A DNA stretch of 64,000 nt from positions 20,275 to 84,274 of the forward strand of contig JASMKH010000007.1 in the NCBI GenBank assembly GCA_030749435.1. Direction: 5' to 3'. The stretch's first letter is position 1. Each line of letters begins with the position of its first letter. Below are positions 37,671 through 46,553 of the stretch, one piece after another. Source of the stretch: Phycisphaerales bacterium (GTDB lineage Bacteria > Planctomycetota > Phycisphaerae > Phycisphaerales > SM1A02). The notes below the pieces were generated by a model. That model was not told where the DNA came from. It searched no databases and saw only the letters and a list, made by a program, of their open reading frames with translations. The position numbers and the translations under genes are program-made.

Positions 37671-38270
37671 TCAGCGACTCAGAAGCCACTTGATCCGCGC
37701 AGCCACCGTGGCACTGAAGTTGTCCGACTCCCTGGCAAGATCGGCCTCCGCCTGCTCGAGTTCATGCCGCATCTTCGCCAGATACTGCTGCCGTGACTTG
37801 AGCCTCGCGCCAAGCTGAGCCTCCACCAAGCCTCTCAACTGGGCTTCGGTCGCCACGGGCACTTCCTCGCCCTTCGCGCGGGCTGCGCGAATCGAGGCGG
37901 CGAGCGTCTCGATGGTGGCCTCAAGATGGAGTTCTCGGATCTTCCGCCAGAACAACTGGGGGTCACTTTCACGGAGATGCACCAACTCACTCAGCGTCGG
38001 TCCGAGTTGCCGCAGCACCTTGGAGAATCGAGCGGGGTCTGACTGGCACATCGATCGCAGTTGCTCGCCCAGCTCAGGATCGATCTCCTCTGCAACCTCC
38101 AGATATCGATCTACGAAACTGGCACTGTCGAGCGATGGCTGCGCGCGCGGCGGGTCCGCTTCGGCCTGAAGCAGACCACCCCCGTGCATCACGAGCGCCG
38201 TGCACAGGGTGATCATGACCCAACACAGTCCGATGGGGGGTGTTCGATGCGGCTTCATTCGGCGGCTCAT
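37671..38270 (-). CDS. Secreted or anchored helical protein, unknown
   Basis: 199 residues. A hydrophobic stretch at about 12-35 is a signal peptide or anchor. The rest is almost all helix and charged (ELHLEATIETLAASIRAARA, LKSRQQYLAKMRHELEQAEA), which suggests a periplasmic coiled protein. The start overlaps the stop of the previous gene (ATGA). Placement behind a sigma factor and a membrane protein is consistent with a stress-sensing or periplasmic accessory role, by analogy with CpxP/RseB-type partners; this is inference. Confidence 0.65.
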   Translation of the reverse strand: MSRRMKPHRTPPIGLCWVMITLCTALVMHGGGLLQAEADPPRAQPSLDSASFVDRYLEVAEEIDPELGEQLRSMCQSDPARFSKVLRQLGPTLSELVHLRESDPQLFWRKIRELHLEATIETLAASIRAARAKGEEVPVATEAQLRGLVEAQLGARLKSRQQYLAKMRHELEQAEADLARESDNFSATVAARIKWLLSR

Positions 38271-38818
38271 CCGTCAAGTCTTGCCACGACTCGGACCGAA
38301 TCAAGTTCGTTTTCAACCGCCTCCAGCGGAGTCTCCCCCGGGGCGAGAATCATCCGGGAGGCAGCCCCGTTCTGAATGGCCCAGACGACGCCTTTCAGGT
38401 CGCCGACTGCCGACTCCAGATCGAGGTCACTGACCATCTGCAGCCCCCGGAGCCGTTCAAGGGGCCCTCGCAACTCAGCCAACTCCACATCCCGCGGCTC
38501 GGAGATCTGCACCCGCAGATCGTCCATGCCTCGAGGTGCCGGCTGCCGACCGACCAGCCAGAACGCAGCAACGGCTGCAATCATCAGCCCCGCGGCGATG
38601 GCCAGTCTCGCCACCTGCGGAATCGCTGGCCGCCTGGGGCTGGCGGCCCGGCCGATGTCAAGGAATGGGAAGCTCGCCTCGGCGACCCGCTGGCTCAAGC
38701 CCTCGGGCGTCTCCCGGGGGGCCGACTGATCAAGCGTCGCGTCCAACGCAGCGTCGAGTTCATCACACCGAGGGTCGAAGTCGTCTTCGGGAGCGTTCCA
38801 ATGTGGTGTTTCAGCCAT
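38267..38818 (-). CDS. Single-pass membrane protein, putative anti-sigma factor
   Basis: 183 residues. An acidic cytoplasmic N-terminus (about 1-75) is followed by one membrane helix (about 88-108, VARLAIAAGLMIAAVAAFWLVG) and a periplasmic tail. This layout, plus position between a sigma gene and a secreted helical protein, fits a transmembrane anti-sigma factor, but no zinc-binding (ZAS) motif is present. Start at the ATG complementary to 38816-38818 follows the sigma gene by 43 bases. Confidence 0.55.
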   Translation of the reverse strand: MAETPHWNAPEDDFDPRCDELDAALDATLDQSAPRETPEGLSQRVAEASFPFLDIGRAASPRRPAIPQVARLAIAAGLMIAAVAAFWLVGRQPAPRGMDDLRVQISEPRDVELAELRGPLERLRGLQMVSDLDLESAVGDLKGVVWAIQNGAASRMILAPGETPLEAVENELDSVRVVARLDG

Positions 38819-38861
38819 GGTCGTTGACTCCAACGGGGATCCTCGCAGGATCTTGCCGTCT

Positions 38862-39443
38862 CTACTGCCCTCTCTGGGCGAAATCCTGGGCAATATCATC
38901 CCCGAGAACCTCTCGGAGTCGTTTGAGGGCCCTGAAGTGCCTCGCAAGCACCGTTCCGATGGGTTGCTCCAACTGGGCAGCAATCTGTTTGAATCCCAGA
39001 CCAGCGACGTGCCGCAGGTGCAGGACCTGTTGGTCAGCTTCGCCGAGCCCCCCCACGGCCTGCCACAAGGCCTGGATCGTCTCCGTGTCGAGTCGCTGGT
39101 GCCCGGGGCGATCCTCGCGGCCGGTCTTCGCGACGGGACGAAGCACCTCGCTGGCGACCGGTATCGCCTGCCGCTTTCGTCGCCGCATTTCGTCCCGAAG
39201 CCGATTCATGGCGATTCGGAACAGCCACGCCTCGAATCTGCCCTGTTCGACGTAGGTGCCGACCTTGGCCGCCACGGTGCAGAAACTCGACTGGGTAATC
39301 TCCTCAGCCAGATCGTGATCGCCACAATTCGCGACCAGAAGGGCGTGAACCCGGGGGGCGAAGGCATCCACCAACTCGCGCCAGGCGGCGTCATCGCCAG
39401 CAGCGGCTCGCTCGATCAGCAACTTGGCGTCCTGAGAATCCAG
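38862..39443 (-). CDS. ECF-type RNA polymerase sigma factor
   Basis: About 193 residues. Region 2 (RVHALLVANCGDHDLAEEITQSSFCTV, EAWLFRIAMNRLRDEMRRRKR) and region 4 (LGEADQQVLHLRHVAGLGFKQIAAQLEQPIGTVLARHFRAL) are clear. The first usual codon is TTG at 39422, which would begin inside region 2. A CTG at 39443 with GGAG six bases before it restores the typical LDSQDAKLLIERAAAGDD start, and a stop codon lies just upstream, so CTG is preferred. It leads a set with a membrane protein and a secreted protein. Confidence 0.85.
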   Translation of the reverse strand: MDSQDAKLLIERAAAGDDAAWRELVDAFAPRVHALLVANCGDHDLAEEITQSSFCTVAAKVGTYVEQGRFEAWLFRIAMNRLRDEMRRRKRQAIPVASEVLRPVAKTGREDRPGHQRLDTETIQALWQAVGGLGEADQQVLHLRHVAGLGFKQIAAQLEQPIGTVLARHFRALKRLREVLGDDIAQDFAQRGQ

Positions 39444-39526
39444 ACGTCACTCCTCTCGACCGGCAGCATACGACCGGAGATCCGATCGCACGCCATCGGT
39501 GCGTCTCCCTACAATCGGCCGCTCCG

Positions 39527-40564
39527 ATGCTCGCACTCCTAGAAGCACCGCTGCCCTCCTCCAGTCCCTTCTCGCTGGTGCTGTCCATCGTATTGCTGGG
39601 GGGTGGTCTTGCACTCCTTTTGGTCGGCGCCCACTTTCTGATCGATTCGGCAACCGTCGTGGCCTCAAGGCTGGGCGTCTCGCCACTGGTCATCGGGCTG
39701 ACGGTCATCGCCTTCGGGACCAGCGCCCCGGAACTGGCGCTCAACGTCGTCGCCGCAGCATCCAGCGAGGCTGGTGCCAATCTGGCCTTTGGCAATGTGA
39801 TCGGTTCCAATATCGCAAACATCGGGCTCGTGCTGGCCATTGCGTGTCTGGTGCATCCCGTGATGGCACGTCGCAGCGTGCGGTTCGTCTACTTCCCGCT
39901 GCTCATTGCGACCGAGGGCGCGGTGCTCCTCATAGCCGCCGCCAGTGACGAGATCACCCGAACCGACGGGATTCTGCTGCTGTGCGGATTGCCGGTCGCG
40001 TTGATCATCCTTCGCCGATTCGCCGGAGAGGATCAGGACGAGCCGGTCGAGGTGGCTTCGCCCGAGGACTCCCGCGGACTCGCCGCCGCCGGCCTCATTG
40101 TGCTGGGGCTGGGCATGCTGCTGACCGGCGCGAAGCTCTCGGAGTTGGGCGCCGTGAGCATCGCGAGGCACTTCGAACTCAGCGAGGCCGTCATTGGGTT
40201 GACGATTGTGGCGGTCGCCACAAGCCTTCCGGAGAGTTTCACCGCGATCATCGCGGCCAGGAGGAAGCAGTCCGATCTCGCGCTCGGCACGGTGATCGGA
40301 TCCAACCTCTTCAACATCCTGAGTGTGCTTGCGATCACCTCGCTCGTGCGGCCCGTCCCGATTCCGCACGATGTGGGGTGGGGGGCACTCACCGTGATGG
40401 CCGTCTTGACGCTCTCGATCGGGGTGATCTACATCTCCAGGCCGAGACCGCTAGGAGCGAAACGCCCCGCGCTCGGACTCCACACGCTGTCGAAGCCATG
40501 GGGCGGCGTGATTCTCACCGTATGGGTCGGCGCGATGATCTGGTGGGTCGCCGTCGGAGGATGA
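39527..40564 (+). CDS. Calcium/sodium antiporter (CaCA family, YrbG-like)
   Basis: 345 residues, about ten helices in two inverted halves. Both alpha repeats are visible: GLTVIAFGTSAPELALNVVA and GLTIVAVATSLPESFTAIIA, with GNVIGSNIANIG and GTVIGSNLFNIL after them. The acidic Glu in each repeat is intact. An acidic loop (EDQDEPVEVASPEDS) joins the halves. A TACAAT box at 39510-39515 lies 11 bases before the ATG and no Shine-Dalgarno sequence is seen, so the leader would be about five bases. Confidence 0.93.
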   Translation: MLALLEAPLPSSSPFSLVLSIVLLGGGLALLLVGAHFLIDSATVVASRLGVSPLVIGLTVIAFGTSAPELALNVVAAASSEAGANLAFGNVIGSNIANIGLVLAIACLVHPVMARRSVRFVYFPLLIATEGAVLLIAAASDEITRTDGILLLCGLPVALIILRRFAGEDQDEPVEVASPEDSRGLAAAGLIVLGLGMLLTGAKLSELGAVSIARHFELSEAVIGLTIVAVATSLPESFTAIIAARRKQSDLALGTVIGSNLFNILSVLAITSLVRPVPIPHDVGWGALTVMAVLTLSIGVIYISRPRPLGAKRPALGLHTLSKPWGGVILTVWVGAMIWWVAVGG

Positions 40565-40601
40565 GCCTGCCCGCACATGGCGGCGGGTGTGAAGCGGTCC
40601 G

Positions 40602-42086
40602 CTAGATCGGCAAGTCGTCGTCGCCACTGGAAGGAGGCGACGGTGGAGGGGGCGTCCACGACTGAGCGTCCCCCCCCTGAGGCGCGACGTCGAGGTGTTC
40701 GCGGAACCGCGTACATCTCGAGTCCCAGTTCAACTTGACCGTGCCCGTTGGGCCGTTTCGCTGCTTCGCAATGATGAGTTCGGCGAGATTGAGCTTATCG
40801 GGGTTGTCGTCCCGCCACTCCTCATCGCGGTGGTAGTAGGCCTCACGGTGCAACATCATAATGACGTCAGCATCCTGCTCGATCGAGCCCGACTCGCGAA
40901 GGTCGCTCATCCGTGGCCGGTGCCCCTCTCGCTGCTCCGCCGCCCGATTGAGCTGGCTCAGGCACAGCACCGGCAGGTCCAGTTCGCGAGCGAGCGCTTT
41001 GACGCCGCGGCTGATTTCGCTGACTTCCTGCTGCCGTGACTCTGTTCGATGCCCGGAGGTCATGAGTTGGAGATAGTCGATGACGATGGCCGTGAGGCCA
41101 TGCTTTTGCTTCATGCGACGCGCCTTGGCCCGAAGCTGCAGCAGGGTGAGCCCGGGGGTATCGTCGATGTACAGTGGAGCTGCTCGCAACTCATCGCAGG
41201 CAGCAAAGAGCGCTCTGAACTCATGTGATCGAAGCGCGTTGCGACGCATGCGATCGCCATCGACTCCGGAGCGGCTCGCCAGCACCCGCTGCACCAGTTG
41301 CCCCGCCGCCATTTCCAGACTGAAGACACCCACAGACTCGCCGCGACTGGCGATGTGCTCCGCCACATTGAGCGCCAACGCGGTCTTGCCCATCGACGGC
41401 CGCGCTGCCAGGATGATCAACTCCCCCTTCTGAAATCCTCCAGTCAACACATCGAGATCCGAGAACCCCGATCCGACCCCTGTCAGCGGTTGTCCGTCGG
41501 ACTGCTCCAGTCGCTCGATGGCCTCCCGGATCAGATCCGAGAGCCCCGAGGCCTTTCTGGTTTCAGACTCCTGCGCGATCTTGAAGATTCGCCGCTCTGC
41601 CTCGTCGAGCAGGTCCTGCGAGGCGTCCGGATTGCTGTAGGCATCGCGGAGAATCTCGCCCGCTGCTGAAATGAGCTGGCGAATCATCGCCTTCTCTCGC
41701 ACGATTCTCGCGTAGTGCACGGCGTTGGCTGCGCTCGGAACGGAGTCCGCCAGTTCGACGATGTACGAAATCCCGCCGCCGCGTTCCAGCGTGCCTCGGT
41801 CCTCCAGAAGTTGCCGCAGTTGCACCACATCCACGGACTGGTGCGTGTCGTACAGGTGCAGGATCGCCGACCACAACTCGGCGTGGGCAGGCCTGAAGAA
41901 GTCATCCGGCCCTCGCAGAATCTGAATGACATCGCCACACGTGTCGGGCTCGAGGATGACCGATCCGATCAGGCTCATCTCCGCCTCGATGGCCGTTGGC
42001 GGCAAAGCGTTGAACAGATCAGCAAGTGACCGATCGTCGCGACGATCGTCGCGTGTGGAAACCTGCCGTGTCATGGAGCCGCTCAT
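40602..42086 (-). CDS. dnaB: Replicative DNA helicase DnaB
   Basis: 494 residues. N-terminal DnaB domain (ALPPTAIEAEMSLIGSVILEP), linker, then the RecA-like helicase with Walker A ARPSMGKTALALN near 225-237, Walker B VIDYLQLM and the arginine-finger region near the end. The C-terminus is a short Pro/Ser tail. It is loaded at the origin by the initiator. ATG at 42086 is used; 42074 (MTRQ) is an in-frame alternative. No intein is present. Confidence 0.95.
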   Translation of the reverse strand: MSGSMTRQVSTRDDRRDDRSLADLFNALPPTAIEAEMSLIGSVILEPDTCGDVIQILRGPDDFFRPAHAELWSAILHLYDTHQSVDVVQLRQLLEDRGTLERGGGISYIVELADSVPSAANAVHYARIVREKAMIRQLISAAGEILRDAYSNPDASQDLLDEAERRIFKIAQESETRKASGLSDLIREAIERLEQSDGQPLTGVGSGFSDLDVLTGGFQKGELIILAARPSMGKTALALNVAEHIASRGESVGVFSLEMAAGQLVQRVLASRSGVDGDRMRRNALRSHEFRALFAACDELRAAPLYIDDTPGLTLLQLRAKARRMKQKHGLTAIVIDYLQLMTSGHRTESRQQEVSEISRGVKALARELDLPVLCLSQLNRAAEQREGHRPRMSDLRESGSIEQDADVIMMLHREAYYHRDEEWRDDNPDKLNLAELIIAKQRNGPTGTVKLNWDSRCTRFREHLDVAPQGGDAQSWTPPPPSPPSSGDDDLPI

Positions 42087-42182
42087 GTCACATCACCACT
42101 GGCAACGGCTCAACCCTTGCCGCATCCTCAAGTCCCATCGTCGCTCAAAGATCCAAGGATCGCAAGCAGCGATCCCGCAGTT

Positions 42183-42515
42183 TCAGACTTCCGCCCCATC
42201 CCTGGACGCGGAGCCCACCGCATGCTCGTCCCCGGACTCGACCGCCATCTTCATCAGCCGGCCGACCTTGAACTTCACCGTGTTGCGGGCCGGAACTGGC
42301 ACCCGCTCCAGCGTTCTCGGATTTTGCGCCACGCGGGCAGCACGCTCCCGGGTCTCGAACACACCGAAGTCTCTGAACTCCAGCCGATTGCCCTCGGAGA
42401 GTTCCTTGATCACGTTGTCCAGAAATGCCTGGACCACGCCTTTGACATCCGCCCGGCGATGCCCCGTTTCGGACGCGATGCGATCGATGAGATCTTTCTT
42501 GGTGACTGTGCCCAT
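42183..42515 (-). CDS. HU/IHF-family DNA-binding protein
   Basis: 110 residues from the ATG at 42515. HU fold: TKKDLIDRIASETGHRRADV, then GNRLEFRDFGVFETRERAARVAQNP with the arm R-N-P and P-x-R-N-T-V-K-F. The arm and R-N-P loop are intact, so DNA bending is expected. It carries a 15-residue acidic tail (ESGDEHAVGSASRDGAEV-like) beyond the usual 90-95. It lies 97 bases upstream of dnaB on the same strand, and the two may share control. Confidence 0.93.
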   Translation of the reverse strand: MGTVTKKDLIDRIASETGHRRADVKGVVQAFLDNVIKELSEGNRLEFRDFGVFETRERAARVAQNPRTLERVPVPARNTVKFKVGRLMKMAVESGDEHAVGSASRDGAEV

Positions 42516-42704
42516 CGGGCCGTCCTTCCCCACACGCTCTTGACTCGTGCGCTCAAGATTGGGTTCACTTTCATGCACAGAACCGTGCCAGCCCCACAGC
42601 CAGCTGCTGCCGAGGTTCCAGTATCCAGACCGCAGCCACAGCCGTCAAGAAGGAGGTTCTCGGACATGCCGATTTGGGACGACCGGGGGATACACTGCGG
42701 TTTC

Positions 42705-42724
42705 GCCGCCCGGGCCCGGGCGGC
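42705..42724. promoter_or_regulatory. Perfect 20-bp GC palindrome before trkA
   Basis: GCCGCCCGGGCCCGGGCGGC reads the same on both strands. It ends 14 bases before the trkA ATG and just before the GAGGA ribosome site. It could be an operator or a 7-bp mRNA hairpin with a six-base loop. TACACT at 42691-42696 may be the -10. Confidence 0.5.
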
Positions 42725-42738
42725 AATTGAGGACACGC

Positions 42739-44088
42739 ATGGACATTATTCTCTGTGGCGGTGGTGATATCGGCGGTGCGGCAGCCGAAATGCTCACCGG
42801 GCGGGGCGACAGTGTCACCGTCATCGATCGGGACGAGGCCCGCTTGACCTACCTCGAGGAACACCTCGACATTGCCGTTGTGGAAGGCTCGGCCAGTTCG
42901 GCCAGAACGCTCAGGGCTGCCGGAGCCGCCGGAGCCGATGCCGTCATCGCGACGACCGACGTCGACGAAGTCAACCTGGTGATCTGCGACGTCGCTGCGA
43001 GTCTGGGTGCGCAGCGGACGTTGGCCCGCGTCGATCACAGCATGTTTCTGCAGGGTGAGCAGTTGGACTACGCTGCGATCTTCTCGGTCGACCAGTTGTT
43101 CTCCCCGGACCGCGCCATGGCCTCCGGCATGGCCTCGCGGCTGCACAATCCAGCGGCCATCGCCATCGAGCACTTCGCGGGCAGTGGAATTGAGTTGCAG
43201 CAACTTGAGGTGAGCGACCGAGCCCCGGCGATCGGGCAGCCGCTCCGCGCGTTGGGGCTTCCCGGCGGAGCCCGGCTGGCGGCTGTGACTCGACGCGGCA
43301 AAGCGTTCCTCCCGTCCGCGGACACCGCGGTCGAGGCTGGCGACGTGGTCACGCTGGTGAGCGAGCGCAAGGTCTTTCAGTCTGCCAAACAGTTTTTCTG
43401 CGGCGGCGGGTACGGCCGCAGGAACATCGCCATTTCGGGCGGACCCGCCGCCGCTGTCTGGCTCTGCCGCTTTCTGGGGAAGCGAAACTTCGACATCCGG
43501 CTCTTTGAGTCGGACCTGCCCCGCGCGGAAGTGCTCGGCGAGAAACTGGACTGGATCACGGTCCTCCGGAGCGATCCGGGGCAGCCCGAGGTCTTCGATG
43601 ACGAGCACCTCGACCGCGTAGACGCCTTCATCTCGATGCGGTCTGACGAGCAGAACATGCTGGCCTGCGCTTATGCCCGCCGCCGCGGTGTCGACGTCGT
43701 CATGCCGGTGATCCGCCATGCTGAGTTCCTCCCGATGATGCAGGAACTCGGCATCGAGCACACGTGGAATCCGCGGCAGGCGGCCGCGCAGGCGATCGGC
43801 CGAGCGTTGTACAGCCACGCATACGAACGCATCGATGGGTTCTTCAACGACACCCTCGAGCTCATGAGAGTCCGGGTCGGCGCAGCGTCGCCGCTGAGCG
43901 GTCGAACCCTGATGGATCTTGGTCGCGAGCCGCCCCTGCTGGTGCTCGCCAGCGAAGACGACGAGGGGCAGCCCTTCGTGCCCGGTGGAGATATGCGTAT
44001 CGCCGCCGGTCGCCACATGATCGTGTTGACCACGACAAGTGATGCGGACTCCGTGCGAACGCTGCTGGATGCTGGAGCAGCATCGTGA
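42739..44088 (+). CDS. trkA: Trk system potassium transporter, NAD-binding subunit TrkA
   Basis: 449 residues, the usual length. Two RCK halves each hold an RCK_N Rossmann domain and an RCK_C domain. The first carries the nucleotide motif GGGDIGGAAAEML; the second (about 230-450) has a degenerate ISGGPAAAVWLCRFL. It gates the TrkH channel in response to nucleotides. ATG at 42739 follows GAGGA; upstream in-frame sequence is the palindrome region. GTGA overlap couples it to trkH. Confidence 0.94.
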   Translation: MDIILCGGGDIGGAAAEMLTGRGDSVTVIDRDEARLTYLEEHLDIAVVEGSASSARTLRAAGAAGADAVIATTDVDEVNLVICDVAASLGAQRTLARVDHSMFLQGEQLDYAAIFSVDQLFSPDRAMASGMASRLHNPAAIAIEHFAGSGIELQQLEVSDRAPAIGQPLRALGLPGGARLAAVTRRGKAFLPSADTAVEAGDVVTLVSERKVFQSAKQFFCGGGYGRRNIAISGGPAAAVWLCRFLGKRNFDIRLFESDLPRAEVLGEKLDWITVLRSDPGQPEVFDDEHLDRVDAFISMRSDEQNMLACAYARRRGVDVVMPVIRHAEFLPMMQELGIEHTWNPRQAAAQAIGRALYSHAYERIDGFFNDTLELMRVRVGAASPLSGRTLMDLGREPPLLVLASEDDEGQPFVPGGDMRIAAGRHMIVLTTTSDADSVRTLLDAGAAS

Positions 44089-45683
44089 GCCTTCACTTCG
44101 TGCTGGCCCAGTGGGGCAAGCTCGGACTGCTGCTCGGCTCGCTCCTGACGCTGGTTGGGCTCATCTTCCTTCTGGTCCCAGGTGAGGGCGGGCTGATACT
44201 GGACGGAGCGGAGCTGAGCCTGCTGGGCTCGGGCGGTGCAGCAGCATTTGGGGGGGCCGCTGCGTGGTGGTTCGGGCACCGCACGCTTCGAGTTGGTTTG
44301 AGGCCGGGCGTGCTGCCCTCCCCTGCCGCTGGACGTCCCTACCGAATGAGCCGCAAGGACGCGGCCCTCGTCACAACCGGGTCGTGGGTCATCGGCGCCG
44401 CGATCGCCGCGACGCCCTTCCTCATCTGGGCAGGGCTGGCCACCGACGTTCCTGCGGACCATCCGTTTCACTCCGCCGTCGACTGCTACTTCGAAGCCAT
44501 GAGCGGTCTGACGACGACCGGCGCCACCGTGCTGACCGACATTGAGTCGCTGCCCCGTTCGCTGCTGCTCTGGCGGTCGCTGATCCAGTGGCTCGGGGGT
44601 CTGGGCATTCTGGTCCTCTTTGTTGCCATCCTGCCCGGGCTTGGTACGGCCGCCAAGAAGCTCTTCCGGATCGAGTCACCCGGGCCGGATCCGGAGGGCG
44701 TCAGGCCGACCATCAAGCAGACCGCCAGAAGGCTCTGGACCCTGTACGCCGGACTCACCGCGGCCCAGATCATCCTGCTTCTTGCCACGGGCATGGACCT
44801 GTTCGACGCCGCCAATCACACGTTCACCACCCTCGCAACCGGTGGCTTCAGCACGCGAAATGCCAGCATTTCCAGACCCGAGTCGCTCGGGGCCGAGATC
44901 GTGCTCATCCTGTTCATGGTGATCGCCGGATCGAACTTCACCGTGCTGCTTGCATTCCTCAAGGGGCGATGGAAGTCGGCGCTCAAGGACACGGAGTTTC
45001 GGATCTACCTGCTGTGCTTGCTCGGCGGCACGGCGATCGTGACGGCTGCCATCGTCGGACACGGTACGCCGCTGGTCCTGAGCAACGGCAGCGAAGTTGC
45101 CGCGACTGGCGGCGAGAGTCTTCGCGCCGCGGCATTCACGGTCGTGTCCCAGCAGACGACCACCGGCTACGCGACATTCGACTTTGATCTGTGGCCGTTT
45201 GCGGCCAAAGCCATGATCATCGTGCTGATGTTCGTCGGCGGGTCGGCAGGATCGACCGCCGGCGGCGTCAAGGTGGTCCGGATCTGGATTTCACTTCGCG
45301 TGCTCTGGGGCGAGTTGGAACGCTTCTTCCGGCCGGACGTGGTAAGGCCTCTCAAGGTCAGCGGCCAGGTGATTGACCGCGAGCAGAAACTCAACGTCGT
45401 GACCTACGTGTTGGGAACGATTCTGCTCCTGGGCATTGGCGCGGTCGTCCTTCAGGCGCTGGAAGCTGAGTCGACCGGGTGCGGATTCGCAACAGCCGCC
45501 ACGGCCAGCCTTGCAACCATCTGCACAGTCGGCCCGGGCTTGGACAGGGTCGGGGCCATCCAGAATTACGCATGGTTCAGCGATGCCTCCAAGGTGTTCA
45601 TGTGCTTTCTCATGCTCGTCGGGCGGCTCGAGGTCTTCGTCATCCTCGTCCTGTTCCACCCCAGATTCTGGCGAAACGGTTGA
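44085..45683 (+). CDS. trkH: Trk potassium uptake protein TrkH
   Basis: 532 residues. GTG start at 44085 overlaps the trkA stop. The four pore loops of the Trk/Ktr family can be seen, including EAMSGLTTTGATVL, TLATGGFSTRNAS, TVVSQQTTTGYATFD and FVGGSAGSTAGGVKVVR. The first helices are preceded by an additional N-terminal pair. It imports K+ with TrkA. The selectivity-loop glycines are all present. Confidence 0.94.
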   Translation: MSLHFVLAQWGKLGLLLGSLLTLVGLIFLLVPGEGGLILDGAELSLLGSGGAAAFGGAAAWWFGHRTLRVGLRPGVLPSPAAGRPYRMSRKDAALVTTGSWVIGAAIAATPFLIWAGLATDVPADHPFHSAVDCYFEAMSGLTTTGATVLTDIESLPRSLLLWRSLIQWLGGLGILVLFVAILPGLGTAAKKLFRIESPGPDPEGVRPTIKQTARRLWTLYAGLTAAQIILLLATGMDLFDAANHTFTTLATGGFSTRNASISRPESLGAEIVLILFMVIAGSNFTVLLAFLKGRWKSALKDTEFRIYLLCLLGGTAIVTAAIVGHGTPLVLSNGSEVAATGGESLRAAAFTVVSQQTTTGYATFDFDLWPFAAKAMIIVLMFVGGSAGSTAGGVKVVRIWISLRVLWGELERFFRPDVVRPLKVSGQVIDREQKLNVVTYVLGTILLLGIGAVVLQALEAESTGCGFATAATASLATICTVGPGLDRVGAIQNYAWFSDASKVFMCFLMLVGRLEVFVILVLFHPRFWRNG

Positions 45684-45728
45684 GGAATCACTCGGGGAAC
45701 ACGGGGATTCCCTACCATTCCGGCTTCC

Positions 45729-46286
45729 ATGTCGATCGACCCCAATCAGATTGTCGATGTCACCCCTGCACCGATGAGCCGTGCCGACCGCCTGTTCCTG
45801 CCGGCGGTGTTCAAGGGACTCGGCACGACCCTGCGTCACTGTCTGGGCAACGTCGGACGGGACGGCAAGAATGCGAAGAACATCCGGGTGCTGCAGTACC
45901 CCGAGGACCGTCGTGAGCATCATGACGTTCTTGAAGGCGGCCAGTACGCGCAGACGTTCCGGGGCGTTCATCGCCTCAATCGCGATGACGAAGGCCGCGT
46001 CCGCTGCGTCGCCTGCTTCATGTGCGCAACCGCATGCCCGGCGAACTGTATTCACATCGTGGCCGACGAAGCCCCCTGGGAAGATCGGGAGAAATACCCG
46101 AAGCAATTCGATATCGACGAATTGAGATGCATCTTCTGCGGCATGTGTGAAGAAGCCTGCCCCGTCGATGCCATCGAGCTGACGCCTCGGTATGAGATCG
46201 TCGGCCTGAGCCGAAACGAGATGATCTTCGACAAGGCGAAACTCCTCCAGGTCTACGACCAGACCTGCGAGGAGAAGCCAATGTAG
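45729..46286 (+). CDS. nuoI: NADH-quinone oxidoreductase subunit I (stand-alone)
   Basis: 185 residues. Two 4Fe-4S motifs are complete: CVACFMCATACP and CIFCGMCEEACP. The segment GGQYAQTFRGVHRLNRDDEGR before the first cluster is typical of NuoI. This peripheral-arm subunit carries electrons toward quinone. No other nuo gene is in the window, so the complex I genes must be dispersed, or this serves another ferredoxin-like complex. A TACCAT box lies ten bases upstream of the ATG. It is followed seven bases later by the ATP synthase cluster. Confidence 0.92.
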   Translation: MSIDPNQIVDVTPAPMSRADRLFLPAVFKGLGTTLRHCLGNVGRDGKNAKNIRVLQYPEDRREHHDVLEGGQYAQTFRGVHRLNRDDEGRVRCVACFMCATACPANCIHIVADEAPWEDREKYPKQFDIDELRCIFCGMCEEACPVDAIELTPRYEIVGLSRNEMIFDKAKLLQVYDQTCEEKPM

Positions 46287-46292
46287 GGGGCG

Positions 46293-46553
46293 ATGGTGCT
46301 CCCCACCGGCAACAAGCCTGGCCGCCCGGACGACCAGAACCGCCTGTGGCGACTCTCCGCCATGGGATTCACGCTGACAACTGAGGTCGTCGCGGGCGCC
46401 CTGCTGGGGTGGGGGGCTGATTGGGCATTCGGCTTCGAGCGGACATGGGTCGTCGTTGGCGCGGTCGCCGGGGTGCTGGTGGGCATGACGGGCTTCATCC
46501 GCTCGGCGTTGGCGGAGAATCGGCGGATCGACCAGGAGCGGCGAGGGCGGTGA
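46293..46553 (+). CDS. AtpZ/AtpI-type accessory protein of ATP synthase
   Basis: 86 residues, two membrane helices (about 24-44 and 52-70), with the G-x-x-x-G-x-x-x-D pattern in GALLGWGADWAFGFE, which is shared by AtpI/AtpZ proteins assisting c-ring assembly and possibly Mg2+ uptake. It leads the atp genes, as usual for atpI/atpZ. The stop overlaps the next GTG (GTGA). Confidence 0.75.
   Translation: MVLPTGNKPGRPDDQNRLWRLSAMGFTLTTEVVAGALLGWGADWAFGFERTWVVVGAVAGVLVGMTGFIRSALAENRRIDQERRGR

Noticed and set aside
40570..40587. 5-bp hairpin between the antiporter gene and dnaB as a terminator
   Set aside because: Too short and with no T tract on either strand.
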